Positions 17,726 to 27,640 of a stretch of DNA of 27,942 nt are shown one piece after another. The position numbers were made by a program, and so were the translations under genes. Positions within the stretch are counted from its first letter, which is position 1. Each line of letters starts with the position of its first letter. Below the pieces are notes generated by a model. It was given only the letters and a program-made list of their open reading frames with translations, ran no database searches and had not been told where the DNA came from. Source of the stretch: Nemertoderma westbladi (lineage: Eukaryota; Xenacoelomorpha; Nemertodermatida; Nemertodermatidae); contig JAUCBJ010004589.1 of the NCBI GenBank assembly GCA_032718475.1, positions 1-27,942 of the forward strand. Direction: 5' to 3'.

Positions 17726-18525
17726 TTATCGTTATTTCAATTATATTATTTTTACTTAAGTTTCAGTGTTTGTTGACCGTCTTTCAGTTTTCAGTTGTAG
17801 ATGTATTCTCATATGTAGATGTCTCTACAGTGGGTGATTCAGGCCAATTTGAATACCTTTATTTTCCTAATATTTAATGTTTCTAACCGACGTCGAGCGT
17901 GGCGTGAGCATAATTAATCAAAAATGTCTCCAGGCGGAGAGATTTATTTTCATACATTACTAATGTAATTAAATTCACTTTAAAAAATCATATGTGAAAA
18001 AATTAACCGTAAAAAAATATTGGCAAATGCAACACAGTACAACTTCACTCTGGGCGACGTTAATTTGGATCAACTTGATTAATTTATAGATTATGTTTCA
18101 AAATCTTGCTATTCTGGAATTCCAAGGCTGGAGCTGTATGGAGTCGCTGAATATTAGTTGATAGAGAAGGCAAGGAAACATTTGGTTGATGTCTGTTTTC
18201 GAAGAAATAGTTGAGAATACGGAGAAAGATGGAGAACTCTCAATCGAGGAAGTGATTATGTGCGATGTTAATGATCAAGGTCCCTCGCACAATGCTAGAC
18301 TTCTTATTTTCCCTATATGTTCGAGAGGGAGACCACGGAACGAATCTATTTGCTTTTTAAGTGTCAACTTCAAGATGATTACAATGAAAGTGAGATTATT
18401 GACAGAGAGAAACATTTAAATGACAATTCCCTCAATTAATGACGAGTCGAAACAGCGAAGGCTTCATTCTGACACACGATTGGATTCCCATTGAACGATA
18501 GGTATTTGTTGTACCGAATGCCGAA
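17726..18525. other. Intron sequence upstream of the LINE; unassigned open frame
   Basis: A plus-strand frame at 18186-18419 (MSVFEEIVENTEKDGELSIE...) is open but has no recognisable domain. It may be 5' LINE sequence or chance. Otherwise nothing. Confidence 0.35.
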
Positions 18526-19179
18526 TTGTTTTACAAAACTTTGAAGGAAGTCCTTGCGTCAGCAGATGATAGTGGCAATGGTGAAATTGGTATATTGATG
18601 AATCCAACTGCACATGCAGCATTGGACAAAATAGACCAAATCTCTAACCGCATCATCCGTTGCCACTTCTCACGTTCTGGAAGACTGGCTAAGAAGTTTC
18701 CTAAGGTGGTTTTGATTGTGTGCTACTCTCCAACTAGTGTTGCCCCTGTAGAGGAGGTGGAAAATTTCTACTGCAATCTACAAGCAGCTACTGATGGAGT
18801 GGATCAGCATGCATTCTTAACATTCCTGGGAGACTTTAATGCAAGTCTGCATCAATCAACTACATCGCCCTGGGTCTATAGCAATAGTGTTAACCGAAAT
18901 ACCGTCCATCTTCAGGATTTTATCTCTGGAAATGGATTGTTTTCGGCTGGAACCCAGTTCAAGAAGCAAACTGGAAAGCTATGGACTCATAGTGGACCCA
19001 GTGATCACAAGTCCCAGATAGACAATATTCTGATTCGTAGGAAATACAGGAGCTCTATACAAGACTATAATGCATTTACACTTCGACCCTTCTTCAATGA
19101 TCACCGCCTTATTTTAGCCAAGGTAAGACTTAGTCTGCGTGCTAGCACAACAACGAAATCTGCCTTGCTGCGGCATTGA
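18526..19179 (+). pseudogene. LINE endonuclease domain ORF fragment
   Basis: An open frame of 217 codons covering the C-terminal two thirds of an APE-type endonuclease. The GDFN, DNIL and NDHR motifs are intact; the N-terminal motifs (N and E of the active site) are missing, so it cannot nick DNA. The ORF ends at a TGA (19177-19179), beyond which the frame is disrupted. Confidence 0.75.
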
Positions 19180-19639
19180 CTGGTCCTCTCTGTTGCAACC
19201 GCCAAGTGTGAGATCCAGCTTCACACTACAACTGAGCAACAGGTTTGAGGTTCTTGCCTCTGTGGCGGCAGATCACTGCGAGGGCTATACTGCCTTAACA
19301 GAAGCAGTTAAGTTAGAAGCTACAGAAACAATTCCTGTATACCCTCGAAACAGGAAAAGGGCCCCCTGGACTGAATTTAAAAGGGAATCCAAAAGTTATC
19401 CAAAATTCAGAAGTGACGAAATCACCTCTATAAGGCACAGAAAGAGTCCCGACTCGAACAGACTACAGCGGCCAAGAATGCAGTTAAGGCTGCATCTAGG
19501 TCCCTGAACAGGCAGTACTCTGTTACTCTACAGGAGCTAATAAACCAACAGGTTTATGCCATCAATGATGCTGACGACAGCAGGCAATCATCCCAGGCAT
19601 GGAAATCGATCAACTTGCTTACTGGGTGGAAAAGCCAAC

Positions 19640-21320
19640 CAACCACCAAGGTTGTCGCCTCAATGGTTGGAAGGCCCACTTTGAAAAGCTCCTCAATAAT
19701 GACAGGGTATTGCCTGATAAATTTATAGAAGTAAAAGTGTCTGAGTCTGTACTCCCAGATATTCCCATTAGCGATATCTCCTTTGCAAAAGTGAAGGCTG
19801 CTGCAAAGAGCATTAAGACCAATCGTGCTAGTGGAGTAGGTGGTGTTCCCCCTGAGGTCTTTAAAATACCTGAGTGTTTAAAGCTCATCTATCCCATCAG
19901 AGGAGACATGTACCGAATAACAAGAGTCCCACAAGAAATGAAAACAAATAATTTGGTGCCAGTTCCCAAGAAGGGCAAACTAAGCCTCTATGGTTCTTTT
20001 CGGGGAATCTCATTTATCTCGATTGCTGCAAAGCTATACAATAGAATTCTATTAAATCGCATCAGGGATCCCATTGAGAGACTGCTCCGTGGAAATCAGA
20101 ATGGGTTCCGTAAAGGTCGTGGGACCATGGAGCCCATTTAGGCACTTAGAAGGATAATTGAAGAGTTATCAAAAAAGAAAGACAGGCATCTGGCTGTTAT
20201 CTTTGATGACTTCTTCAAGGCCTTTGATTCAGTCTCTCGCTCACGTATGTTCAGCATACTTTCATTATATGGGATTCCTGATGAAATTATTGCAGCAATC
20301 AGATCAGTATACGATGGTTCGACAACATTTGTGTCTACTGTTGACGGTGACACAGAACCATTTGAAGTGTTATGGGGCGTCCTCCAGGGAGACACACTTG
20401 CACCATTCTTGTTCATAATTGTTGTTGACTATGTTCTACGCATGTCCTTAGATCATTATAATGATGATGGGGTGATGATAACTCCACCTACTGGCTCCAG
20501 AAGTCGAGGAAATCCTGCCAAGTACCTAACTGATCTAGACTTTGCTGATGACTTAGGAGTACTCTCAGAATCACTAGAGGGAGCCCAACGGCTCCTCAGC
20601 TCATTAGAACATGCTGCTTCTAGTGTTGGTCTTTTTATTAACTCCAGAAAGACCAAAATTTTGACAGTTAACTTTGAAAGTCCTCAGCAAGTCTCTGATC
20701 GGATGAGCATAAGCTCAAAGGATGGTATGCTTGAGCATGTGGATGACTTCTGTTACCTGGGATCATGGATCCGGAAGTCAGGTGAGGACCTTCGAATACG
20801 TAAGGGAAAGGCATGGGCAGCCTTGAATAGGCTTTCCAGGATTTGGAAGTCACCAAGAATTAATCGGAAACTTAAGGTCCGATTATTTAGAGCAGCAGTA
20901 GTTCCAGTACTCCTCTATGGGAGTCCATGCTGGGCTCTAACTGCTGAGGACACCAAATCTCTGGATGGCACATTCACAAGAATGCTACGCCGGGTTCATT
21001 GTGTCAAGTACAATGCACACATCTCCAACCAGACACTATATAACATTGGAGGTGTCTCATTGGTTCCCCCAAGCTTGACACTAGAACAAAATCGCCTCCG
21101 CTTTGCAGGACATTGCTTTCGCCGTGAGGACCAGCCAGTGCATAATCTTGTACTTTGGCAGCCTCATGGAGTGAATAAGCATGGTGGACAGCCCATGACT
21201 TTCTTGAGACGCATCTTAAAGGACACTGGCCTTGAAGATGCGGATGATCTAGCAAATGTCATGGGTGATAGGGAGTTGTGGCGGCGCAATTTTGTCGACA
21301 AGCCGGCACAGCATTCTTAA
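19640..21320 (+). pseudogene. LINE reverse transcriptase ORF with one in-frame stop
   Basis: One continuous reading frame from about 19640 to the stop at 21318-21320, interrupted only by TAG at 20139-20141; one base change from CAG would explain it. All RT palm motifs are present (FDDFFKAFD, QGDTLAP, FADD). The thumb/C-terminal region ends with GDRELWRRNF. Relatively well preserved, so a fairly recent insertion compared with the other LINE in the window. Confidence 0.8.
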
Positions 21321-21435
21321 AAATGCAGCTGCAATGCAGCATGCCGATCCTAGTAGTAGTAGTAGTGAAGGAAGTCATGCTAGGTTCCATGGGATTTGGT
21401 CTTAATTAAACGGTTTAATTAATTACCCTGAAAAT

Positions 21436-21600
21436 CATTACTTTGCTTTCATTGTGTGTACAGTACGTTATGTTTTATACTTTGTTTTCATTGTGTGTAC
21501 AGTACGTTATGTTTTATACTTTGTTTTCATTGTGTGTACAGTACGTTATGTTTTATACTTTGTTTTCATTGTGTGTACAGTACCTTATGTTTTATAATTT
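21436..21600 (+). repeat. 39-bp tandem repeat, four units
   Basis: ATTGTGTGTACAGTACGTTA recurs at 21451, 21490, 21529 and 21568 (last with a C for G change), period 39. It starts about 70 bp beyond the LINE 3' end. Confidence 0.95.
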
Positions 21601-22194
21601 GTTGAATTTCAATTGAATTTGGTTTAATAGCAACTCATTGAATGTCCTGTACTGCGAAATTTAGAACAATTTCAACCGATTATATTTGTCTTTAAGCATT
21701 GGGGTGGGGGTCCAGTATTCCGAATACATTTTCATTATATTATAATGAAAAAAATTGGGTCAAAATAACAGACAGAGAAGTATTCGTGGGTGGGACTTTG
21801 CGAAAGTAAGTTTTATTTAAACCAGTGTTTACTCCCGCTATAGGGCTAAGTGACTGAAAGGGAATACTATCTCCCTTTTCCAAGTGGGATTTTACGAAAG
21901 CAAGCGAGTTTAGCATACGGGTACCACTAACTCCATCGCTGTGTTTTTAGATCTGTCGTTCTGTAGGTCCGTGTTTTTAAACGTTAATAACTAAGATATA
22001 TAGTGTCTACTATATATATAGTGAGCCAATAGTGCAACATCGGCGTCTATCTTTGGTAGATATTCACAAAATGATTGAACAATTTCAATATTCATTATCA
22101 TTATGTAAATAGTTCGGTACGTCAATGATCATGATGTCTGACTTCCCTCCCGGTGGTGATAGGAGACTACTGTTCCGAATTCAATGGCTGTTCC
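21601..22194. other. Intron sequence, nothing recognised
   Basis: AT-rich; includes a short TATATATA-type stretch near 22010 and two CGAAAG-CAAG/GTAAG motifs (21800, 21895) that repeat imperfectly. No gene. Confidence 0.45.
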
Positions 22195-22505
22195 ATTTAA
22201 TATTTAATATTGTCTAACTCCTGTTGTAAGTAATTTAAATAAACGAAGCGAACAAATTCAATGCAAAGACTGCTAAACAATACATATAATTCTAAACATA
22301 TAAAGTGGTCAATCCAGTGAGCCATAACGAGAATGTGAAATTTTGACCACCAGGCTTCGATTTGCTGATTCCTTGTACTCTTTTCATACACATATACAGC
22401 GTTGTTCATAGCGTGATCATCAATTTCTCCACTACCAATCGAGGAACATAAAGTTTGTATTTGACTCTTTTGTACCTGCATGTATCCTGCCGCAATACCG
22501 CCGAG
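22195..22505 (-). pseudogene. Integrase-core (rva_4-like) protein, C-terminal fragment
   Basis: The minus strand reads LGGIAAGYMQVQKSQIQ, then EKSTRNQQIEAWWSKFHILV, WIDHF and, after a missing segment, CIEFVRFVYLNYLQQELDNI followed by a stop. The NQ-IEAWW motif carries the third acidic residue (E) of the DDE integrase-core family, and LQQELD is the family's typical C-terminal helix. It belongs to the same family as 1-1015 but covers the other end of the protein, so it is an independent truncated copy. It lies in sense orientation within the spondin intron. Non-functional. Confidence 0.7.
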
Positions 22506-22580
22506 TTCCTGTTAATTCTTTATAGAGTCTATGACATTGTTAATTTTATTTCCATAAAACCGCCTCACCAGGTGTAGCCT

Positions 22581-22660
22581 CAGAGGCGTAACTATAGGGG
22601 GCGTAGGTGTTACTTGACCCAGGGCGCCAACCGAAAGGGGTGCCAAAATGGCGTTTTTGA
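22581..22660 (+). mobile_element. Possible hAT-type transposon end
   Basis: CAGAGGCGTAACTATAGGGG fits the CAGNGGCGTAAC end common in animal hAT elements and leads into GGGCGCCAACCGAAAGGGG, frequently seen near such ends. The opposite end (CTATAGTTACGCCTCTG) was not found nearby, so this is a solitary terminus at best. Confidence 0.35.
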
Positions 22661-22740
22661 GTTGTTATAATTTGCATTCGTCGATCAAAATTTACTAAAA
22701 CAAAATTAGCATCTAAAATTCATAAGAACAAAGTTCTCTT

Positions 22741-22812
22741 GGAACAAAATTAGCATCTATTGGGAGAAAATTTGCATCTATTAGAACAAAATTTGCATCC
22801 ATTGGAACAAAG
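22741..22812 (+). repeat. 21-bp tandem repeat, about 3.4 units
   Basis: GGAACAAAATTAGCATCTATT and close variants start at 22741, 22762 and 22783, with a partial unit at 22804. A minus-strand frame runs through it and upstream (22750-23067), but the Cys-containing peptide there is repeat-derived. Confidence 0.85.
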
Positions 22813-23297
22813 TACGCAGAATTGAATAGCTGTCATTGAAATGAAATATACTAAAGTTCGTGGCATCCTACATCCATCTATGTACCTGACTTGTGTTTTA
22901 TTATTATTTGTTGTTGAGAGCTGTTTTCTCCCTCCATAATCCCCATCCAATTTGCTTGGGAGTAAGTAATCCATTGTCATTACAGGTACCGAAGCTCCAT
23001 ATATTATAAATTGAATAGGCAGCAACGTCGCCCACAATTTAGGCTTAATGTCACTCAAAGGGACCATTTCCAGATCTTAATTTATTTCATATTATCAATT
23101 AAGTAAGGAGTTTGACACACCTGGGGACCAGATTATATTACAGTGCAGCTTGATTTTAATCTTGAATATACTATAATATACAGTCGACCTTCACGGGACA
23201 ATAAAAATCCGACGCGCGTCGCAGAAACACGAGAAAACCATTTTGGATCGGATAGATTTAGCTATGCCTTTAATACGAATTTGATTGTACAACTTAC
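22813..23297. other. Intron sequence after spondin exon D
   Basis: Upstream end (in transcription) of the 6.4-kb intron. The minus-strand open frame here lacks any TSR or other domain signature. A GACGCGCGTC palindrome is at about 23210. Confidence 0.45.
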
Positions 23298-23464
23298 GGT
23301 GAACATTTGAGTGAGTCGCAATGCTTTGATTCGGCCAAACTTAGTTCGTTGCAACTCTTATGGGTGGTGATTAGCTCTCGCGTGCGAAATCGCATACCAT
23401 CCCCACAGGATGCTGTGCAGTCAGACCATCCAGACCATTCTGTTATCAAACACTTCACTTCGTT
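23298..23464 (-). CDS. F-spondin-like gene, exon D: thrombospondin type 1 repeat
   Basis: The acceptor TTGCATTCTAG gives a phase-0 start; the donor GTAAGT gives a phase-2 end. The exon encodes NEVKCLITEWSGWSDCTASC, GDGMRFRTREL, and a tail with CNELSLAE and SKHCDSLKC. It has the TSR layout: WSGWSDC (C-mannosylation motif), CTASCG, which fits the O-fucosylation consensus Cxx(S/T)CG, a three-Arg/Thr basic strand, and six Cys. It is the only one of the three TSRs here that keeps the O-fucose site. The overall pattern (CLI.EWS.WSDC...CGDGM R.R....CNE....E...C) is close to spondin-1 TSRs. Confidence 0.9.
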
Positions 23465-23734
23465 CTAGAATGCAATAAAATATTCAAAAGTTAAAGTTAA
23501 TTAAATATATTTATACATATTGATATTAAACTTTAGATTATACTATAATTGTTCTATATAATTAATACAATAGTATAACACATTGAATTACATTAGTTCA
23601 GGTATCGTTTTGACTGAAGGGAAAACAGCTCCGTTCTCTATTCCAATTTTGCAGAGAGAATGTAGAAAGGCACAGGATCCTTGAAGAACCGTAAAGTTCA
23701 TATAATTCATACCCCTTGTGTGGGAGGCCCCAAG

Positions 23735-24395
23735 GAGATTTATAGAGTCAATGAGTACATCGACTCAAAGAGTATAACAGGTCATAGAGTACAAAAATGG
23801 AAAAAAGGGTACAATAGGACAAAGTGAACAACAGCCATGTCAAAGGGTTCAAAAACCACATCAAAGGGTACAAATGTTATAAAAAGGGTACAACAAGTCG
23901 AAGGGTACAACATCCGTACCAAAGGGCACAAAAACACGCCAAAGTACATTTTATACAGTACCCAGGAGCCAGGCGCAGAATTTGGGATTATCCTGTTTCG
24001 GGGCATCTAAAATCACGCAGGTTAGTAAAGGAGCAGGTTACAGAGGCGAGTTCAAAGGAACCAAAAGAATAAACATGAGTTACGAATGTTGTAGAATAGA
24101 AAACCAAATTTAAAACCAAATTTAATTGAGAATTAACAGGCAGATGTATAGACCTACCGGAACTCTGAAAAGGCGTTTTGTACCCTTCGACTCGTTGTAA
24201 ACCCTTTGATGTTGTATACTTTGACTAGTTTCGTTTATACCCTTTGAAGTCCTGTTTTGTACCCTTTGACCGCCCGGTTTGTATGTACCCTTTGTCTCGT
24301 TGTACACTTTCATTTTGTACCCTTTGACTCATTTTGTTCCCTTTGACTCGTTGTACACATTGGCCGTTATACCCATTCACCGAAACCTCCCCAAG
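23735..24395. mobile_element. Foldback element with TCAAAGGGTACAA arms and shared core
   Basis: The left arm (about 23735-23960) consists of degenerate TCAAAGGGTACAA-type units of about 20 bp; the right arm (about 24165-24370) consists of the inverse (TTGTACCCTTTGA). The outer edges also match when inverted (CCAAGGAGATTTATAGAGTC against CCTTGGGGAGGTTTCGGTGA). The 200-bp loop carries the dispersed core in minus orientation (24027-24074). It is non-coding; open frames in the arms are repeat artefacts. It lies in the intron between spondin exons C and D. No target duplication could be fixed because the ends are degenerate. Confidence 0.75.
24027..24074 (-). repeat. Dispersed core module copy
   Basis: The reverse complement reads GTTTATTCTTTTGGTT, then CGCCTCTGTAACCTGCTC and CTTTACTAACC. 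The halves match the other copies; the short middle segment differs. Confidence 0.8.
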
Positions 24396-24709
24396 GCTTA
24401 GTTTGCCTATTCGCAAATCCTGCGGCACATGGTGACACAGTTACCAAGACGGGTATGAGATTTCCTAGCGTTAAACACAGACATTCGGGTACCTATTCTT
24501 CTTAACAGGACGCCCGGAGGTCAACAATGATTTCCTATATGGCTGCCACTACCCGGCATCCCCTCCACCTAACAACTCGTCCCTCAGCTAAAGCGGCTTT
24601 TGAATAAATATGGCCAACAAAACAGTCCTTTCCAGTACTCTTTTTTCTCATTATTACTACCGTACAATAATATATTAAAAAATACTAATGGATTGGACAG
24701 ACCACTCAC

Positions 24710-24819
24710 CAATACGATTGGTTGATTTCTGTATCCGATAGTGGTAGCCAATGGTTTATCCTCTTTGCCAATCACCCTATTATTTAGATCCTTCTCGGTA
24801 TTGTTAGGTATGGCTTCAT
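24710..24819 (-). CDS. F-spondin-like gene, exon C: linker
   Basis: The acceptor ATATTTTGTAG gives a phase-1 start (joining G|AT to make Asp); the donor GTGAGT gives a phase-0 end. The exon encodes EAIPNNTEKDLNNRVIGKED, then KPLATTIGYRNQPIVL. It is a Cys-free charged linker at the position between Spondin_N and the first TSR, where other spondins also have a poorly conserved acidic linker. NNT is a possible N-glycosylation site. Support comes from matching phases on both sides rather than from sequence similarity. Confidence 0.7.
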
Positions 24820-25242
24820 CTACAAAATATTTCATTATTTCGCATGAAATGAAACAAATATTTGACAAACAAAATGGATTTGTAATATAATATATATAAT
24901 ACTTTAATTCTAAATGCCAATATTCTACAATATCCCCCATCCCCACCCACTTACCAAAATATGGTGTATATATATACATATATATATTATATATTTATTA
25001 TCGATATGAAGATTACGACAAAAATAAATCATTACCAATTTCTTAAACGCACTAAAATAATAATAATAAACATACACTATTTAATTCTACTAAACTTACT
25101 ACTCCATATCCTAAAATTATTCGAACACCTTAATAAGTTCTGTAATAAAATTGGCCAATAGAAAGACACCGTTGTCGTTTATAAACTGGTTTATCGTGCT
25201 AAGTACAGATGTCGTGTATTGGCATGTACAATGACATTTAAC

Positions 25243-25402
25243 CTTTTAGTTGGACCACGGTTGTTTCGGTGTTACAATCCTGTGTCTCTTTCACATTGTC
25301 CCTCCGCAGCACAACATAGGCGAAAGGGACAGAATTATCGGGTATGTCCCTGGAATCGACGGGCCCTATACGATGTCTGTAGTGAGTTGGGCTATTAGCC
25401 GC
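25243..25402 (-). CDS. F-spondin-like gene, exon B: end of Spondin_N domain
   Basis: The acceptor TTCCTGTTCCAG gives a phase-0 start; the donor GTTAAA (weak but acceptable) gives a phase-1 end. It encodes AANSPTHYRHRIGPVD, SRDIPDNSVPFAYVVLRRDN and VKETQDCNTET. This aligns with the C-terminal strand of Spondin_N: SP motif, a Pro-rich loop, hydrophobic AYVVLRR and a single Cys shortly after. Joining to exon A gives DTYL-AANSP, the expected TY.SPN-like junction. Confidence 0.8.
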
Positions 25403-25670
25403 CTGGAACAGGAATTATATTGGATAAATCATATTTATATTATAATATGGCCGAATGTTAAAAAATATTCACAATAATTATTTATAACAGTTTATCAGTT
25501 TACTAATATCGGTTTATGATATTGAACATAAAGTAACATGCGTTGAATCGTACCGAGTATATAAAATAATTATAAATATGTAACAATACAAAAACCAAGG
25601 TAACAGCATTATAAATTAATTATAGTTATTATTAATTACAGCTTTATTTATTATAAATAAAGCAACTCAC

Positions 25671-25785
25671 AAGGTATGTATCGCCATCATCCGTTCCAGC
25701 GTCCATCAGTCGCAGTTCTATCTCACTCTTTTTCTTCCAACTACAATCTTTGGAACACAGATTGAAGTTGCTTAGTCCAACAAAC
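25671..25785 (-). CDS. F-spondin-like gene, exon A: core of Spondin_N domain
   Basis: The acceptor TTTTCACTAG gives a phase-2 start whose first base G would complete a Trp codon (TG|G); the donor GTGAGT gives a phase-0 end. It encodes FVGLSNFNLCSKDCSW, KKKSEIELRLM, DAGTDDGDTYL. This is the diagnostic Spondin_N block: (D)W-VGLS--NLC---C-W, then DAGTD-G-TY. The two Cys and the DAGTD turn, part of the C2-like fold, are intact. Spondin_N occurs in secreted matrix proteins acting in axon guidance and cell adhesion. The preceding exon, with the first half of the domain, was not found in the remaining 2.1 kb, so it probably lies beyond the window. Confidence 0.9.
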
Positions 25786-26248
25786 CTAGTGAAAATATGA
25801 TAATATGGAAGTAATGTATAATAACTTATGTATAATATCCCTACGGAAATGTAGCCACAACTTTATCGCTCAACGATATACATTTCAATAGTTAGGTTAT
25901 ATGAATAATAGCGACAATAATAACATAATGATACAATAATGTGAACCAGCAGGTCATGATTAGCAAAATCATGCCTTACAGATTATTTAAGCTTCATTTT
26001 CTCTCTGTGAAATTGTGAAGGACTAATCTGATTTTCTAATCAGAAATAGAACACGACATGATAGCATAAGGAGGAATAACTTGTGTAGTCGCGACACGTA
26101 TGCGCTTGATATAAAGTAGGGGGGGGGGGGGGATCATTTGGTAATATATTGTGGTTGTTCTTAGTGCGCGACCTCAATATTTTCTTCTTTGCTACGTAAT
26201 CGCATAATTCTGCGTGTTCGATTGGGCTGTACCAGTAGTGTACCGTAA
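25786..26248 (-). other. Intron upstream of spondin exon A
   Basis: AT-rich; includes a 14-G run at 26119-26132. No exon-like sequence matching the missing part of Spondin_N. Confidence 0.5.
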
Positions 26249-26444
26249 GGCCGCGTTCACACTACCGAGTCAAAGTCAAAGTCAAAAGACAAAATGTAAA
26301 AAAAATAACAAGAAATTAATTTTTTTCTAGGAAGCCATTATGTATTATATTAGGCCTATATAAAGTATTATTATTTATTATTGCTAGCTAGCTATATTTA
26401 TTTTCTTTTGACTTTGACTTTGACTCGGTAGTGTGAACGCGGCC
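26249..26444. mobile_element. MITE with perfect 41-bp terminal inverted repeats
   Basis: Bases 26249-26289 and 26404-26444 are exact inverted copies beginning GGCCGCGTTCACACTACC and ending in three tandem GTCAAA-type hexamers. The 114-bp loop is AT-rich. The flanks read GTAA and ATAG, so a TA duplication is possible but would leave one asymmetric base at each end; the superfamily is unresolved. Perfect arms suggest recent activity. Confidence 0.9.
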
Positions 26445-27100
26445 ATAGAACTTGTAATTGTTAACTTTTACTGCCGGTTCTGAAAGTTCTTGAATGTATT
26501 AAATTCACTCGCAATAGTCCATTATTAACATCAGAAATGTGATTGGCCCATATTGGTGGTGCTGCTTCCCAATGGTCAGATAGGCAGGCAGTTGGTTGAG
26601 GAGTGAGTCTTCCTTTAACCGTTACCCCAAGTCAATTTTTTTTATTTATAATCCTACATTTCTGAAACTTTAACACAATGATATGTAATCTTTTACTAAG
26701 AAAACTGTGTATGGATAGCTCCGTAAACCCGTTTTTTCGAAAAATATGGGACTTCTTGTGCAAGTCGGACTTTTTAAAAAATTGTATAATTTTTAAGGAT
26801 TTTAAATGTAAAATATATCATGTTTAAGGATCTATAACCACATGAGTTAAAGTTCTTGTCCGAAGGCTTTGGCAAAATTTACCAAGATATGTAGACAATC
26901 TTTTAGGAAAATTTGAGCCCAAAATTATTGTTTTTGAAAAATGTGTGGGGGTTTTAGTATGGAAGTTATACATACGCGACGGACAACATAGGACTCAGTA
27001 CAATGATTTCAATACTCATATAATGCTTATACTGTAATACAGTGCGAAATGTATCGTTGTACACATATCAGCAAGTCATCGGATAATATAGAATAGATAG
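26445..27100. other. Intron or intergenic sequence, nothing recognised
   Basis: AT-rich, no ORF, repeat or splice-like structure that I can support. Confidence 0.45.
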
Positions 27101-27640
27101 CAGTCATCTGTATGTCCTATGCCCTAGAAAATAATATCCCGTCTGCAACATTGGCCAGTCGAACTGGCAGCATAATTACGATATTATCACAGTTCGCTCA
27201 GAAGATAACCCGGCAGATGCATTGTCGAGAATGACTCCACTTAAAGATAATTACATTTACAAAGAAAATTATATAGAGGTAAAACAAATGGATATAGCAC
27301 AGGAACAGGCATTTTAGTCCAGTATGCCACGGAAGGTGACAAGTTTCTACATATAACGTCTGTAGCAAAAATTGGCTTCCGGCGCATTTAGACTGTTTCC
27401 TTGTGTTTTTACAAAAAACACACACGCCACTAGATTTTTTCGCTTTTTTCGCACACCAACCTTACTGAGTTTGTCGAAAACCTTAAAAGTTCAGATAAGA
27501 AACTCCAACAATATAAATCAGTTGAAAACGAACTTACTATACAAAGGAATAGTGATGAGAGGTAACCGAATAATTATACCAGAGTTACTAAGAGCAAAGG
27601 TGTTGGAAGATATTAGTTGGAAGAAGCATAGATAAGGTAC
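27101..27640 (+). mobile_element. Ty3/gypsy-type LTR retrotransposon pol remnant
   Basis: Plus-strand pieces read NNIPSATLASR, then NYDIITVRSEDNPADALSRM, the end of an RNase H domain (the NPADALSR motif is typical of Ty3/gypsy pol). After a frameshifted gap come NLLYKGIVMRGNRIIIPELL and RAKVLEDISW, the segment just before the integrase zinc-binding domain. The His/Cys zinc motif itself is not recovered; the frame stops at 27633-27635. No LTR is visible on either side. Highly degraded. Confidence 0.7.

Larger units (their letters stand above)
18526..21368 (+). mobile_element. 5'-truncated endonuclease-RT LINE (RTE-like or related clade)
   Basis: Begins inside an exonuclease-endonuclease-phosphatase domain: GILMNPTAHAAL, VVLIVCYSPTSVAP, FLGDFNAS (catalytic Asp/Asn), SQIDNILI and FNDHRLIL (terminal His). 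A linker (about 19180-19640) holds stops and frameshifts. RT follows: VPVPKKGKLSLYGSFRGIS, SIAAKLYNRILLNRI, NQNGFRKGRGTMEPI, an in-frame TAG at 20139-20141, VIFDDFFKAFDSVS (motif A), GVLQGDTLAPFLFI (motif B) and LDFADDLGVL (motif C). After it come YLGSWIRKSGEDLRI, VVPVLLYGSPCW, RLRFAGHCFRR and a C-terminus at 21320. The last 356 codons are open. The 3' end is a short TAG repeat (about 21350-21365). It lies antisense within the 6.4-kb spondin intron. Clade is uncertain. Confidence 0.85.

Noticed and set aside
22750-23067. Minus-strand open frame with a Cys-rich end, considered as a missing spondin exon
   Set aside because: The Cys residues come from the 21-bp repeat, and there is no WxxW or CG motif of a TSR and no matching splice phases.
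24122-24428. Minus-strand peptides with repeated KGTK/VYNESKG words
   Set aside because: Translation of the degenerate AAAGGGTACAA arm of the foldback element.
26490-26640. Upstream Spondin_N exon before exon A
   Set aside because: No frame encodes the expected FL-MM-PSPDW-type end with a phase-2 donor.
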